From NCBI GenBank assembly GCA_017514665.1, contig JAFWIX010000001.1, positions 1-64,000 on the forward strand: 64,000 nt of DNA, in the 5' to 3' direction. The notes beneath the pieces are model-generated. The model did no database searches. It worked only from the letters and a program-made list of their open reading frames with translations, and was not told where the DNA came from. This stretch comes from Candidatus Saccharimonadota bacterium. Lineage in GTDB: Bacteria > Patescibacteriota > Saccharimonadia > Saccharimonadales > Saccharimonadaceae. Position numbers and translations under genes: made by a program. Positions 17,377 to 25,819 of the stretch are shown here, one piece after another; positions within the stretch are counted from its first letter, which is position 1, and each line of letters begins with the position of its first letter.

Positions 17377-18015
17377 TCACGCGCCAACAATGAAGTAAAA
17401 ACCGTGCAATATTCCATTCATCGCATTAATCAATATTGTAGATAACACATTGGCAAACACCATCACTAATATCAATACTAGCCAAATCCCCCATCGTTCC
17501 ATATTTTGCAAAAATACCCTCACGCCATCTGGAGAAATTGCGTATAACACTCTTGAACCATCCAGCGGTGGTATTGGAATCAAGTTGAAAATTCCGAACC
17601 CTAAATTCACCATCACAAATTCCTGCGCAATCAACCCCATCAATCCGTCATCCACCCACCAACCGACAAAATAACTAATCAAAAACCCGATAAATGCCAA
17701 TATAAAGTTCATCAGCGGCCCTGCAATCGCTACCAGAGCAAATCCCCATTCATTAAACTTCAGATTGCGAGTATTGATTGGTACTGGTTTGGCGCCACCA
17801 AAGATCGGTCCGCCCGCAATAAACAACATCACCGGTAATAGCACTGACATAAATGGGTCCAAGTGTTTCAAAGGATTCAATGTTAATCTGCCATTTTCTT
17901 TAGCGGTATCGTCACCCAGCCAATATGCCACATAGCCATGCGCCAACTCGTGCAACATCATCGAGATCAAAATTACCGCTAATAATACCACCAACCCTAT
18001 AATTGTCTCTGTCAT
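17377..18015 (-). CDS. Site-2 protease family intramembrane metalloprotease (M50)
   Basis: A 212-residue multi-pass protein. The zinc motif HELAH is near residue 27 in the first membrane segment region, and the second family motif LIPIPPLDGSRVL is near residue 143, supplying the aspartate ligand. It has about five hydrophobic segments and no PDZ domain, as in the small Rv2869c/SpoIVFB-like group. It would cleave membrane proteins within the bilayer. It follows an MBL-like gene by 4 nt, so they are likely co-transcribed. Confidence 0.88.
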   Translation of the reverse strand: MTETIIGLVVLLAVILISMMLHELAHGYVAYWLGDDTAKENGRLTLNPLKHLDPFMSVLLPVMLFIAGGPIFGGAKPVPINTRNLKFNEWGFALVAIAGPLMNFILAFIGFLISYFVGWWVDDGLMGLIAQEFVMVNLGFGIFNLIPIPPLDGSRVLYAISPDGVRVFLQNMERWGIWLVLILVMVFANVLSTILINAMNGILHGFYFIVGA

Positions 18016-18019
18016 CTTC

Positions 18020-18469
18020 TTAATTCAGCGCCACAACTTCTAACGTCGCTGGTAGCGCATCTACGTTCTTTACTTTTAATTTCTTCTCAGTCTTTGCGGT
18101 CAATTTCAGCTCTGTCACCATACCATCAATATTGCCCATCGCAATTACCAGTTTGGGCTCAATTTCACGTACTGCTCGTACCGATGACGTACAGAGAATA
18201 TCAGCCACCCCTAAATCATCTAATCCTTCTTCGCAACCACCGATAATTCCGACATGCGCACCCCCAATCTCAACATCATAAATAATCTTATTACTCTCGG
18301 TCGCAATCGCTCTAATTGCTACATCACCAATTTCAAATTCTCCTGCTCCCCTAATTTTACCCACACCAAGGTCAGCATCAATTGCAAAATCAGCTGTGTC
18401 AAACGCAATTTTAGCCTGTTTGGTGATAATTGTAATTTCTTCTGGGCGTTTACTTTCGATTTCAAACAT
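18020..18469 (-). CDS. Degenerate metallo-beta-lactamase-fold protein
   Basis: A 149-residue protein resembling small CPR members of the UlaG/MBL-like superfamily, with GAGEFEIGDVAIRAI and a later IDGMVTEL segment. The metal-binding HxHxDH motif is absent, so catalysis is unlikely. ATG 18469 is preferred over ATG 18481 because GGAG lies 6 nt upstream; the start overlaps the stop of the preceding gene, so translation is coupled. Confidence 0.5.
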   Translation of the reverse strand: MFEIESKRPEEITIITKQAKIAFDTADFAIDADLGVGKIRGAGEFEIGDVAIRAIATESNKIIYDVEIGGAHVGIIGGCEEGLDDLGVADILCTSSVRAVREIEPKLVIAMGNIDGMVTELKLTAKTEKKLKVKNVDALPATLEVVALN

Positions 18470-19082
18470 TTTTATCTCCATCTCCTATAATTTTTTCTGG
18501 ATCAATCAGATCACTTACCTCTAATTCTAAAATATCTAACACGAAACGATCTCTCACGCTCTTGCGATAAGTAAAATCGTCTGCACTCATGATTACATAA
18601 TTCAGTGGTTTACCCTGTTTCTTTTCTACTACGCCGGCCCAATGGGTTAATTTCTTAGTGCGATCATCACCAACTATCAACATATCCACCCCTTCCTGAC
18701 CAGGAAGACGATTGGTAATCAAAAGCGCCCTTAAATAATTCTTAACTGGACGAATGTATTCATCCCAACCGCTCTTGAGCACATCACGTTCACGTGTTGT
18801 ATCAAATTTTGCTGTAAAAATCTCATTTAGCGCATGGCTATATGGGTGTTTACGATTAGCCGAGTAATAAACTTTATTATCATAAGTTTCGCTTTTAATC
18901 ACCCCTATACTTTCTAGATTCAACAGTTCTCGACGTACCGAGTTAATCTGCTCATTAATCACCCTGGTCATCTCGCGCACATAATAAGATTTATTCGGGT
19001 TCTCAAAGAATAAATTAAGGAGTTTTGCTCGTGTTTTCGACCCGAAAAGTTTTTCGACTGGTGTATTATTTTCTTTACTCAT
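18462..19082 (-). CDS. Winged-helix DNA-binding protein
   Basis: A 206-residue protein with an N-terminal winged helix (KLFGSKTRAKLLNLFFENPNKSYY, then VREMTRVINEQINSVRRELLNLESIGVI, residues ~10-70). The C-terminal half includes LLITNRLPGQEGVDMLIVGDD, reminiscent of a nucleotidyltransferase-like fold seen in archaeal and CPR regulators. TAAAAT ends 7 nt before ATG 19082, suggesting a leaderless transcript, though the frame also overlaps the miaA end by 8 nt. Confidence 0.65.
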   Translation of the reverse strand: MSKENNTPVEKLFGSKTRAKLLNLFFENPNKSYYVREMTRVINEQINSVRRELLNLESIGVIKSETYDNKVYYSANRKHPYSHALNEIFTAKFDTTRERDVLKSGWDEYIRPVKNYLRALLITNRLPGQEGVDMLIVGDDRTKKLTHWAGVVEKKQGKPLNYVIMSADDFTYRKSVRDRFVLDILELEVSDLIDPEKIIGDGDKNV

Positions 19083-19785
19083 CTTGAATATATTTTAGCA
19101 CATGAGGCTTAACTTTTTCAAGTGCCAGCCATGTGATTTCCGGCGTTCGTTTAAACCAAGTCATCTGTCTTTTAGCCAAATGCCAGTCCGCATAAAAGCA
19201 TTTTTCCTTAGCTTCGCCTAAGCTCATTTCGCCCTGCAAATATTTCCACGCATATTGATAAATGTTACTTTTCATCGCCTGGCTCCCCCAACCATACTTT
19301 TTTACCAGCTTTTTTGTTTCGTCATACAACTCTTGAGTAAACATTTTATCCACTCGTTTCTTTAATCGTTTTCTTAGCTCTACCGAAGGAGTTTTCACCC
19401 CAATGAGCAAATAATTTATACAAACGCTACTGCGATCAGGAGCCCCTACACCAAATTTGTAATCATACACCAGTGCATCTATGTATAAGCCTGTACCGCC
19501 CACTACCATCGCTATCTTCCCTCTTTCCTCAATCTCCTTAATCTTCTTTTCCGCATATTCTTTCCAATCCGCCACCGTAAATCTCTCCCCTGGTCTTACT
19601 AAATCAATTCCCCAGTGCGGCACCAACTTCTGCTCCTCGACACTTGGCTTCGCTGTCCCGATATCCATTCCCTGATAAATCGCCCTTGAATCAGCCGAAA
19701 TAATTTCCGCATTAATCTCTCGTGCGATTTCAATCGCCACCCCAGTTTTACCCGACCCAGTCGGACCCAAGATTACGATAACGAT
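19075..19785 (-). CDS. miaA: tRNA dimethylallyltransferase, compact, probable ATC start
   Basis: MiaA adds a dimethylallyl group to A37 of tRNAs reading UNN codons. The P-loop GPTGSGKT, the ISADSRAIYQGMDIGTAKP block and VGGTGLYIDALV are intact. At about 236 residues it is shorter than the usual ~300, mostly through loss in the insertion domain after residue ~120. No in-frame ATG or GTG precedes the P-loop. TTG at 19770 would remove the first beta strand (VIVIL), whereas ATC at 19783-19785, 8 nt after GGAG, restores it. The gene overlaps the thrS 3' end. Confidence 0.8.
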   Translation of the reverse strand: MVIVILGPTGSGKTGVAIEIAREINAEIISADSRAIYQGMDIGTAKPSVEEQKLVPHWGIDLVRPGERFTVADWKEYAEKKIKEIEERGKIAMVVGGTGLYIDALVYDYKFGVGAPDRSSVCINYLLIGVKTPSVELRKRLKKRVDKMFTQELYDETKKLVKKYGWGSQAMKSNIYQYAWKYLQGEMSLGEAKEKCFYADWHLAKRQMTWFKRTPEITWLALEKVKPHVLKYIQDE

Positions 19786-21524
19786 TTCAAATACTCCGCT
19801 AGTTTACTCAATTTCACCGTTTCTTCGGAATCACGCAGCCTCACGTTCACCGTATCAGCCGCAGCATCTTTTGGCCCTACTACTAATATCGCTGGAATCT
19901 TCATATCTACTGCCTTGCGAATCTTCTTGCCTAGGCTCTCATCGCTATCATCCACCTCGTAACGTAAAGCGTTATTTCTCACTGGCTCATCTAGCACTAC
20001 TCCATCTAGTACCTTGCGAATCTTACCTACGTACTCAGATACTGAATCGTTTACCGTTACAATTCTTACCTGTTCTGGCGCGCACCACAAGGGGAACCAA
20101 CCCGCCGTATGTTCAATAAAGATACTCATAAAGCGCTCTATCGCCCCTAATAAGGCGCAATGAATCATAATCGGTCGCTTCTTGGTGCCGTCCTTATCGG
20201 TATATTCCAGTTCAAATCTCTCTGGTAAAGCATAGTCTAACTGTACAGTTGCTAATTGCCATTCCCTGCCCAGTGCATCTACTGCCATAAAGTCCATCTT
20301 TGGTCCATACATTGCGGCTTCACCTTCACCGATAAAATAATCCATCTCAAACTTGTCCGCCATTGATTTGATTGCCGATTCTGCCTTCTGCCACATCTTC
20401 TTATCACCGATATAACCATCGCCATCATCCCTAAACGACAATCTCAAGCTTAATTTCATATCGATTCGTTTATACAAATCCTTGGCTGACTCAATCAGTT
20501 CGCCAAATACTTCAGCTACCTGATCATCAGTACAGAAGATATGCGAATCATCCTGCGTAATCGACCGTACTCGAGAAAGCCCACCTAATTCCCCTTTGCG
20601 CTCATCGCGATACACCATAGTCGTTTCTAGATATTTCACCGGCAACTCCTTATATGAACGCGGTACACTAGCGAAAATCTGACTATGATGCGGGCAACTC
20701 ACCGGCTTAATCGCCAATTCATCACCTGATTCATCACTGATAAACTTAAACATCTCTGGGAATTTATCATAATGTCCTGATTTCTTATAGAGGTCAATCG
20801 TGGCAATATGGGGAATGCACACCTTACGATAGCCGCACCTCAAGCGATACCCCTGGGAAAAATCGTTCAAAAGGTCGCGCAAAATCGTCCCTCTAGGGGT
20901 AAACAACGGCAAACCCGAACCTACTAAATCTGAAAAACAGAATAAATCTAGCTCTTTCCCCAGTTTCCTGTGATCACGCTTCTTAGCTTCCTCCTGGCGA
21001 GCCATATATTCCTTTAGCTCCGCCTCAGTGTTAAATGCCACCCCATAAATACGGGTCAACATTTCGCGCTTTTCGTCGCCTCGCCAATAGGCACCTGCTA
21101 CCTTAGTCAACTTAAATACCCCTATATCAGAGGATTTTGTCACGTGTGGCCCCTTGCACAAATCCGAAAAAAGCACGTCTGAGCCCACTACGAGGTCATA
21201 GAACGATATTTTCTCATCAGCTGGTAAATCTTCTATTAATTCGGTTTTATACGTCTGAGCGCCTTCTGAAGCCCATTTAAGGGCATTTTTGCGCGACTCT
21301 TCACGTCGTTTCATCTCAAAGCCACGACTAATGATACCGCGCATCTTTTTCTCAATCTTTGGTAAGTCCGTTTCTGATAACTTCACCTTGCCAAAGTCAA
21401 TATCATAATAAAATCCGTCTTCAACTGCCGGCCCAATCCCAAATTTCACCTCTGGGTACAGCTCTTTTACTGCCGCTGCCAGTACGTGGCTCAAAGTATG
21501 TCTGGCTTTTTCAATTTTCTCCAT
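19773..21524 (-). CDS. thrS: Threonyl-tRNA synthetase lacking the TGS domain
   Basis: A 583-residue class II synthetase. It starts directly at the editing/SAD domain (ARHTLSHVLAAAV with the HxxxH zinc-type motif, and LFSDLCKGPHV), so the N-terminal TGS domain is missing. The catalytic core shows KPVSCPHHSQIF and ETTMVYRDERKGELGGLSRVR (motif 2), and a C-terminal anticodon-binding domain follows. AAAGGAGATTTGTAG precedes ATG. It is 22 nt downstream of an SDR gene and overlaps miaA. Confidence 0.94.
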   Translation of the reverse strand: MEKIEKARHTLSHVLAAAVKELYPEVKFGIGPAVEDGFYYDIDFGKVKLSETDLPKIEKKMRGIISRGFEMKRREESRKNALKWASEGAQTYKTELIEDLPADEKISFYDLVVGSDVLFSDLCKGPHVTKSSDIGVFKLTKVAGAYWRGDEKREMLTRIYGVAFNTEAELKEYMARQEEAKKRDHRKLGKELDLFCFSDLVGSGLPLFTPRGTILRDLLNDFSQGYRLRCGYRKVCIPHIATIDLYKKSGHYDKFPEMFKFISDESGDELAIKPVSCPHHSQIFASVPRSYKELPVKYLETTMVYRDERKGELGGLSRVRSITQDDSHIFCTDDQVAEVFGELIESAKDLYKRIDMKLSLRLSFRDDGDGYIGDKKMWQKAESAIKSMADKFEMDYFIGEGEAAMYGPKMDFMAVDALGREWQLATVQLDYALPERFELEYTDKDGTKKRPIMIHCALLGAIERFMSIFIEHTAGWFPLWCAPEQVRIVTVNDSVSEYVGKIRKVLDGVVLDEPVRNNALRYEVDDSDESLGKKIRKAVDMKIPAILVVGPKDAAADTVNVRLRDSEETVKLSKLAEYLKSLS

Positions 21525-21546
21525 CTACAAATCTCCTTTCAACTCC

Positions 21547-22308
21547 TTAGATCGCCGTATAGCCACCGTCTACCGGCATAATTAGTCCTGTTACATAAGA
21601 AGCTTCTTCTGAGGCCAAGAACACCGCTGCTGCATCTAGTTCCCCTGGCTGCCCGTATCTTTGCATCGGTACGTGGGCCTTGGCAAATTCCTGGAACTTC
21701 GGTGTATCTAGCACTTCTTTAGTCAATTCTGTCTCAAAATAGCCAGGACAAATCGCGTTACAAGTAATGCCATCTAGTGCCAATTCAGCTGCTACTGCTC
21801 TAGTAAAGTTCACCACTCCCCCTTTAGAAGTATGGTACGCCACTGTATGGATCTCGGTATTTCCCACTAAACCATACATCGAAGCAATATTGATAATCCT
21901 ACCGTAATGATTCTTCTGCATAATCTTTGCAAACGCCCTAGTCATCTTAAACACGCTAGTCTCATCAGTCGCAATTGTAAAATCCCATTCTTCGTCAGTC
22001 ATTTCAGTTACGCCCTTATCCTTAGAGGCCCCTGCGCAATTTAACAAAATATCTACCTTACCAAATTTTTCTTCTACTTCTCTAGCTGCATTATCAATAT
22101 CTTCTGTGGAGGTCACGTCACATTTCACCGCCAATACCTCTGGCGCTCCTGCTTCAATCAATGCTGGTTTGAATTCTTCTAATCTGTCTGTACGCCTCGC
22201 CAAAATCGCCAACGATGCTCCCTGTTTCGCAAAAGCCATCGCCATTTGTTTGCCCAGTCCACTTGACGCCCCCGAGACTACAGCTACTCTTCCCTTCAAA
22301 TTAAACAT
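21547..22308 (-). CDS. SDR family NAD(P)-dependent oxidoreductase
   Basis: A 253-residue short-chain dehydrogenase/reductase. The cofactor loop is SGASSGLGK (residues ~13-21), the NCAGAS motif is near 90, and the catalytic Ser and YHTSK are near 145-160. It resembles FabG/gluconate 5-dehydrogenase-type enzymes; the substrate is unknown, and no other fatty-acid synthesis gene is nearby. It starts after AAAGGAGGATA and leads into thrS. Confidence 0.85.
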   Translation of the reverse strand: MFNLKGRVAVVSGASSGLGKQMAMAFAKQGASLAILARRTDRLEEFKPALIEAGAPEVLAVKCDVTSTEDIDNAAREVEEKFGKVDILLNCAGASKDKGVTEMTDEEWDFTIATDETSVFKMTRAFAKIMQKNHYGRIINIASMYGLVGNTEIHTVAYHTSKGGVVNFTRAVAAELALDGITCNAICPGYFETELTKEVLDTPKFQEFAKAHVPMQRYGQPGELDAAAVFLASEEASYVTGLIMPVDGGYTAI

Positions 22309-22381
22309 TATCCTCCTTTTTCTAGGTTATTTACCTTTAGTATATAAGACAACCCCCAAAATTACAAGAGTACTTCGAAGG

Positions 22382-22410
22382 TTGACAATTTTTACTAAGT
22401 ATGATATAAT
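22382..22410 (+). promoter_or_regulatory. Perfect consensus promoter of paralog 1
   Basis: TTGACA (22382-22387) and TATAAT (22405-22410) are 17 nt apart and the -10 is preceded by AAGTATGA, identical to the promoter of paralog 2. Confidence 0.88.
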
Positions 22411-22416
22411 AAAAAA

Positions 22417-22570
22417 GCTAGACTCGGGTAGGCGTCTATGTACATTACTATCGTTTTTGGAATGCCGTAGCAAAGCTGCCTAGCAGCGCAAGATGCAAGA
22501 TTCAAATCGTACATCCTGCGCTGCTAAGCAGTAATCAGTTATTTTTTAGTAAAAAGAAGGGGGACAAACA
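22417..22570 (+). ncRNA. Structured 5' leader of paralog 1
   Basis: A ~150-nt leader. It holds ATCGTTTTTGG (22450-22460), complementary to a segment just after the gene, and a hairpin TAGCAGCGCA/TGCGCTGCTA with an inner GATG/CATC extension. The segment CATTAC before and GCAGTAAT after could close the structure. The leader of paralog 2 has the same layout with compensatory changes. It ends in a strong AGAAGGGGGAC ribosome binding site. Confidence 0.7.
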
Positions 22571-23215
22571 ATGTTTGTAATTAATTATCAAGAGGTCGTA
22601 CCACCACTTAAACGCGACCGTATTAAAATTTCGACCCAAGAAGAGCTTGTCTTTCTTGGAATCGAAAACCTGCTATGGATCCAGTCAGAATGGAGAATCT
22701 GGCAAGACGTCGAGACTAAAAAGCTCGACGGACTCAATAAAAAGCTCGAAGAGCTTGAGGAAACGCCAGAGCTTTCCAGCGAAGGATTAAAAAAGATGCT
22801 CAGCGAAAACACTAAACGCGAAGTGGCAGAACAGCAAAAAAAGATTGATAGGATTGAAGTAATTATCGATCTTATCACAGACGCTACAGTTCTCGCCGAG
22901 AACAAACCGATTCTGCCATGTGCGCGAAAGCGAGGCCACTTCATCAGAGACGAATATCTGGTTGTTTTCGACGACGGCAAGTTCCTCAATGCTGAAGTCG
23001 TAAGCGAGGAGATGCCGGCAAAAGATCGGCCATTAATCGTCTTCATAAGAGATGGTCGGGCTCGAGCATACAACGATATCAGCCCAACAATAATGAAACG
23101 CTCTGAGTTCGAATACTTAGAGCACCATCCGGAGTACACAAAAATCTGGATAAAAAGCGCCGGGTGGTTCCCAGAAGAGATGCTGGAGGCATTCGCTGAG
23201 AGATATCCCGACTAA
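22571..23215 (+). CDS. Unknown protein, paralog 1 of tandem pair
   Basis: A 214-residue soluble protein with no recognised domain. The N-terminal third contains QEELVFLGIENLLW, followed by a charged, probably coiled-coil stretch (residues ~55-100). A conserved C-terminal half shared with the gene at 23533 includes KPILPCARKRGHFIRDE, then DGKFLNAE, RPLIVFI and HPEYTKIWIKSAG. No signal peptide or membrane segment. It is transcribed from an rRNA-grade promoter with a structured leader and its own terminator, so it is probably abundant. Function unknown. Confidence 0.75.
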   Translation: MFVINYQEVVPPLKRDRIKISTQEELVFLGIENLLWIQSEWRIWQDVETKKLDGLNKKLEELEETPELSSEGLKKMLSENTKREVAEQQKKIDRIEVIIDLITDATVLAENKPILPCARKRGHFIRDEYLVVFDDGKFLNAEVVSEEMPAKDRPLIVFIRDGRARAYNDISPTIMKRSEFEYLEHHPEYTKIWIKSAGWFPEEMLEAFAERYPD

Positions 23216-23216
23216 T

Positions 23217-23260
23217 CCAAAAACGATAATACCCTCTGCAACACCGTAGGGGGTATTTTC
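23217..23260 (+). terminator. 3' UTR segment and intrinsic terminator of paralog 1
   Basis: CCAAAAACGATA (23217-23228), complementary to the leader, is followed by the stem ATACCCTCT/AGGGGGTAT (23229-23256) with loop GCAACACCGT and a U-tract. The loop is identical in paralog 2 while the stem covaries. Confidence 0.88.
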
Positions 23261-23332
23261 ATGCCCTTTTATATATTTAATGCACCTACACGCAGAATAT
23301 CAAGAAGCGGCAAAGTTACTAACCGGGCATAT

Positions 23333-23361
23333 TTGACAGCCACAAACAAGTATGATATAAT
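23333..23361 (+). promoter_or_regulatory. Perfect consensus promoter of paralog 2
   Basis: TTGACA (23333-23338) and TATAAT (23356-23361) are 17 nt apart, with the shared AAGTATGA before the -10. Confidence 0.88.
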
Positions 23362-23367
23362 ATAAAA

Positions 23368-23532
23368 CACGAGTGCCCCTGGTACTTGTGGAACATTACA
23401 ATCGTTTTTGGGTATCACAGCAAGATGCTTAGCAGCGTAGGGTGTAAGAACAAAATCATACATCGTACATCGTACGCTGCTAAGCAGTAATCTGTTATTT
23501 TCTAAAGCACATATGGAAGGGGGAAATCACAT
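23368..23532 (+). ncRNA. Structured 5' leader of paralog 2
   Basis: The 165-nt leader contains ATCGTTTTTGG (23401-23411) and a perfect 13-bp hairpin GCTTAGCAGCGTA/TACGCTGCTAAGC, followed by GCAGTAAT and a GGAAGGGGGAAA ribosome binding site. The stem differs from that of paralog 1 at paired positions (GCGTA/TACGC versus GCGCA/TGCGC). Confidence 0.7.
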
Positions 23533-24129
23533 ATGTCATTCAACTACAAAAAAGTAATACCGAATCGTTACCGGTACTTACTGAAAGTGCTCGATCTTTC
23601 CAGCCAGGAAGATCTAATCTGGCTTGGATGGGATAATCTCACCCTTTACAAGGAGTACTGGGAAAAAGAGCTCGAAGAGGAGAGAAAAGAGCTGAAAAAG
23701 AGGCAAGAGGTAGGGCTCTCGACAAAAGTAGAGGAAGAATGGATTGACGAATTCGTCGAAATCGTAGACATTCTTACCTCTTCTATCAAAGAAGCGGTAA
23801 ACAAGCCACTCTTCCCATGCGAGAGAGAAAACGACCATTTTGCTAGAGACGAAGGATTCTTCATCTTTCTAGATGGCGAATTCCGAAACGCCGAAGCGGT
23901 GGCACCACCAATACCATCCAGAAAACGGCCAATGATCGTTTATGTTGCAGAGTGCAGAAAGGCTATTCTTTGCAACATCAAAGATCCAACTCTAATGAAA
24001 TACACGGAATGGAAGTATCTGAAGACGCATCCAGACTATACAGAAGTGTGGTTGAAAAGCGCCGGATACGACGGGACTGAGACCGAAAAGGCTATGACGG
24101 AAGCTTTCCGCTCATGGTACTCATGGTAA
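23533..24129 (+). CDS. Unknown protein, paralog 2 of tandem pair
   Basis: A 198-residue homologue of the protein at 22571. Shared features are the N-terminal QEDLIWLGWDNL, a Glu/Lys-rich helix, and the C-terminal blocks KPLFPCERENDHFARDE, DGEFRNAE, RPMIVYV and HPDYTEVWLKSAG. Divergence is substantial (roughly a third to half identity by eye), so the duplication is not recent, yet promoter, leader and terminator architecture are preserved. Function unknown. Confidence 0.75.
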   Translation: MSFNYKKVIPNRYRYLLKVLDLSSQEDLIWLGWDNLTLYKEYWEKELEEERKELKKRQEVGLSTKVEEEWIDEFVEIVDILTSSIKEAVNKPLFPCERENDHFARDEGFFIFLDGEFRNAEAVAPPIPSRKRPMIVYVAECRKAILCNIKDPTLMKYTEWKYLKTHPDYTEVWLKSAGYDGTETEKAMTEAFRSWYSW

Positions 24130-24130
24130 T

Positions 24131-24175
24131 CCAAAAACGATTAATGCCCCCTGCAACACCGTAGGGGGCATTTTT
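24131..24175 (+). terminator. 3' UTR segment and intrinsic terminator of paralog 2
   Basis: CCAAAAACGATT (24131-24142) is complementary to the leader. The stem ATGCCCCCT/AGGGGGCAT follows with loop GCAACACCGT and TTTTT. Confidence 0.9.
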
Positions 24176-24220
24176 CATACACTTTAAATATGCTATAATA
24201 GGCAGAAGGAGTAAAGCATA

Positions 24221-25663
24221 ATGGTAGCACCTAACCAGCCACCACCATCGACAGAAACTTCAAACGATATGCAAACTAACGAGTGGGAGAGCGTAGCAGC
24301 ATTAGCCGATAATAAGATGCCCACTAACGAAAAACAAGAAAAGGAGTCCACGGTGGAAAAAGAGCCAATAAACACAGAGCCTTATTTTGGTGAAACATAC
24401 AAAGCCTATATGGTCAATGTTTTTCGACTATATGAAAACATAGAACAAAGCGATATGTCAGAAGAAGAAAAAGAAACCGCGTTTAATTCCGAATTAGCTG
24501 ATTATCTCATTAGTGATAGAGAAAAAATGAATACTTTGTTAAAAACACAAACAGAAGATCAGAGATTAATTGATTTGGCTCCTACAGAATTTCACAGAGG
24601 GGCGGAATCACTAAATTTTGCATCCGTGAAAAATCTATACGATACTTTTATAAATGACGTAAATGTAGTCAATGATGACTATGAAGGCAACATGTACATC
24701 ACCGTCCCAAAAGGACAAAAGATTTTTGATGAACAAATATTGAGTGATGATGACGAAATACAAATCAACCCAGAAATTAAATACGATTTTTCTATGTTAA
24801 AAGATATCTATGATTTTGCCAAAGAGCACGACAAACAAATTAAATTTCATGTTTTCTTATGGCATGATGCAATTCCGGATAATCTAAAAGCAGAAGTAGA
24901 TAATGTAACCGATCCTTCGTTAAAACGAAGAATGATTCTAAGTTTCTTAGATGATTATGCTTCGAATCTCGCCAAATTTATTAAAGAGAATGGGTATGAT
25001 TTGAGACAATTGGAGGCACTAAACGAAATCGCATTCAACGATGGCCCAGAAAAAACTACCCTAAGAGATTCTTGGTGGAAAAATGTTATTGGAGAAAACC
25101 CAGAAAACGGCGACCCTTATTACATTGATGTGTTAAAAATCGTAAAAAAGAATTTTCCGAACACAGAGATAATCTACAATGAATATAATGAGTTTATCGA
25201 TTGTAAAACCGATAGAATAGTAAATATCCTCGAAGAAGTAAAGCGCATCGAGGAGAGGGATGGCATAAAAATACTAGACGGTATTGGACTGCAAGCTCAT
25301 TATTCAGATTTCATAAAAGGCCCTGATGTTCCCTTGACTGAATGGGATATTAAGAAGTCTGCAGCAAAATTAGAACATGCTTGCAGAGGCAAGAAAATTT
25401 ACATCACCGAGTATGATTTTATAGATACCATGAAAGACGGAAGTAAAGAACAATTAGAAAAAGCCTTCGTCGAAATTTATAGCAAAATAGCAAATGGATT
25501 CATTACGTGGGGCAACAGCGATGCTCTAACCTGGTATCATTGCATTGATAAAGAAGGCAACTCCATGGACGCTCAGATTATTGATTCTGACGGCAAACCA
25601 AAAGCAATATACCAAAAAATTAAAGAAGCTTTCTATCTTAGTAAACAGCGAGACGATAAATAA
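24221..25663 (+). CDS. GH10 endo-1,4-beta-xylanase-like protein without signal peptide
   Basis: A 480-residue protein whose residues ~150-470 match the GH10 TIM barrel. Recognisable blocks are KFHVFLWHDAIPD (family HTLVWHSQ-like), LEALNEIAFND with the acid/base Glu, IYNEYN, DGIGLQAHYS, KIYITEYDF with the nucleophile Glu, and a late WGNSDALTWY. Both catalytic glutamates are present. The N-terminal ~60 residues are Pro/Asn/Glu-rich and disordered, with no secretion signal. AT-rich composition differs from neighbouring housekeeping genes. TATAAT (24194-24199) and AGAAGGAG precede ATG. Confidence 0.78.
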   Translation: MVAPNQPPPSTETSNDMQTNEWESVAALADNKMPTNEKQEKESTVEKEPINTEPYFGETYKAYMVNVFRLYENIEQSDMSEEEKETAFNSELADYLISDREKMNTLLKTQTEDQRLIDLAPTEFHRGAESLNFASVKNLYDTFINDVNVVNDDYEGNMYITVPKGQKIFDEQILSDDDEIQINPEIKYDFSMLKDIYDFAKEHDKQIKFHVFLWHDAIPDNLKAEVDNVTDPSLKRRMILSFLDDYASNLAKFIKENGYDLRQLEALNEIAFNDGPEKTTLRDSWWKNVIGENPENGDPYYIDVLKIVKKNFPNTEIIYNEYNEFIDCKTDRIVNILEEVKRIEERDGIKILDGIGLQAHYSDFIKGPDVPLTEWDIKKSAAKLEHACRGKKIYITEYDFIDTMKDGSKEQLEKAFVEIYSKIANGFITWGNSDALTWYHCIDKEGNSMDAQIIDSDGKPKAIYQKIKEAFYLSKQRDDK

Positions 25664-25684
25664 AAAACAAATTTATAAATTGTT

Positions 25685-25761
25685 TGGTGGGTTGCAAGGG
25701 ACTCGAACCCCTGACCTTCTCGGTGTAAACGAGACGCTCTAGCCAGCTGAGCTAGCAACCC
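25685..25761 (-). tRNA. tRNA-Val (anticodon TAC)
   Basis: The minus strand gives a cloverleaf with acceptor GGGTTGC/GCAACCC, anticodon stem TCTCG/CGAGA around loop TTTACAC, T-loop TTCGAGT, discriminator A and encoded CCA. Confidence 0.95.
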
Positions 25762-25819
25762 AACTTTTTCCATTATATCATACGCGTATGTTATAATAAA
25801 AGAAATAAAGGAGTTTTTT

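Noticed and set aside
22588-23864. Minus-strand frames opposite the paralog genes (for example 22588-23139)
   Set aside because: They are antisense shadows of codon-biased genes that have strong promoters, leaders and terminators on the plus strand.
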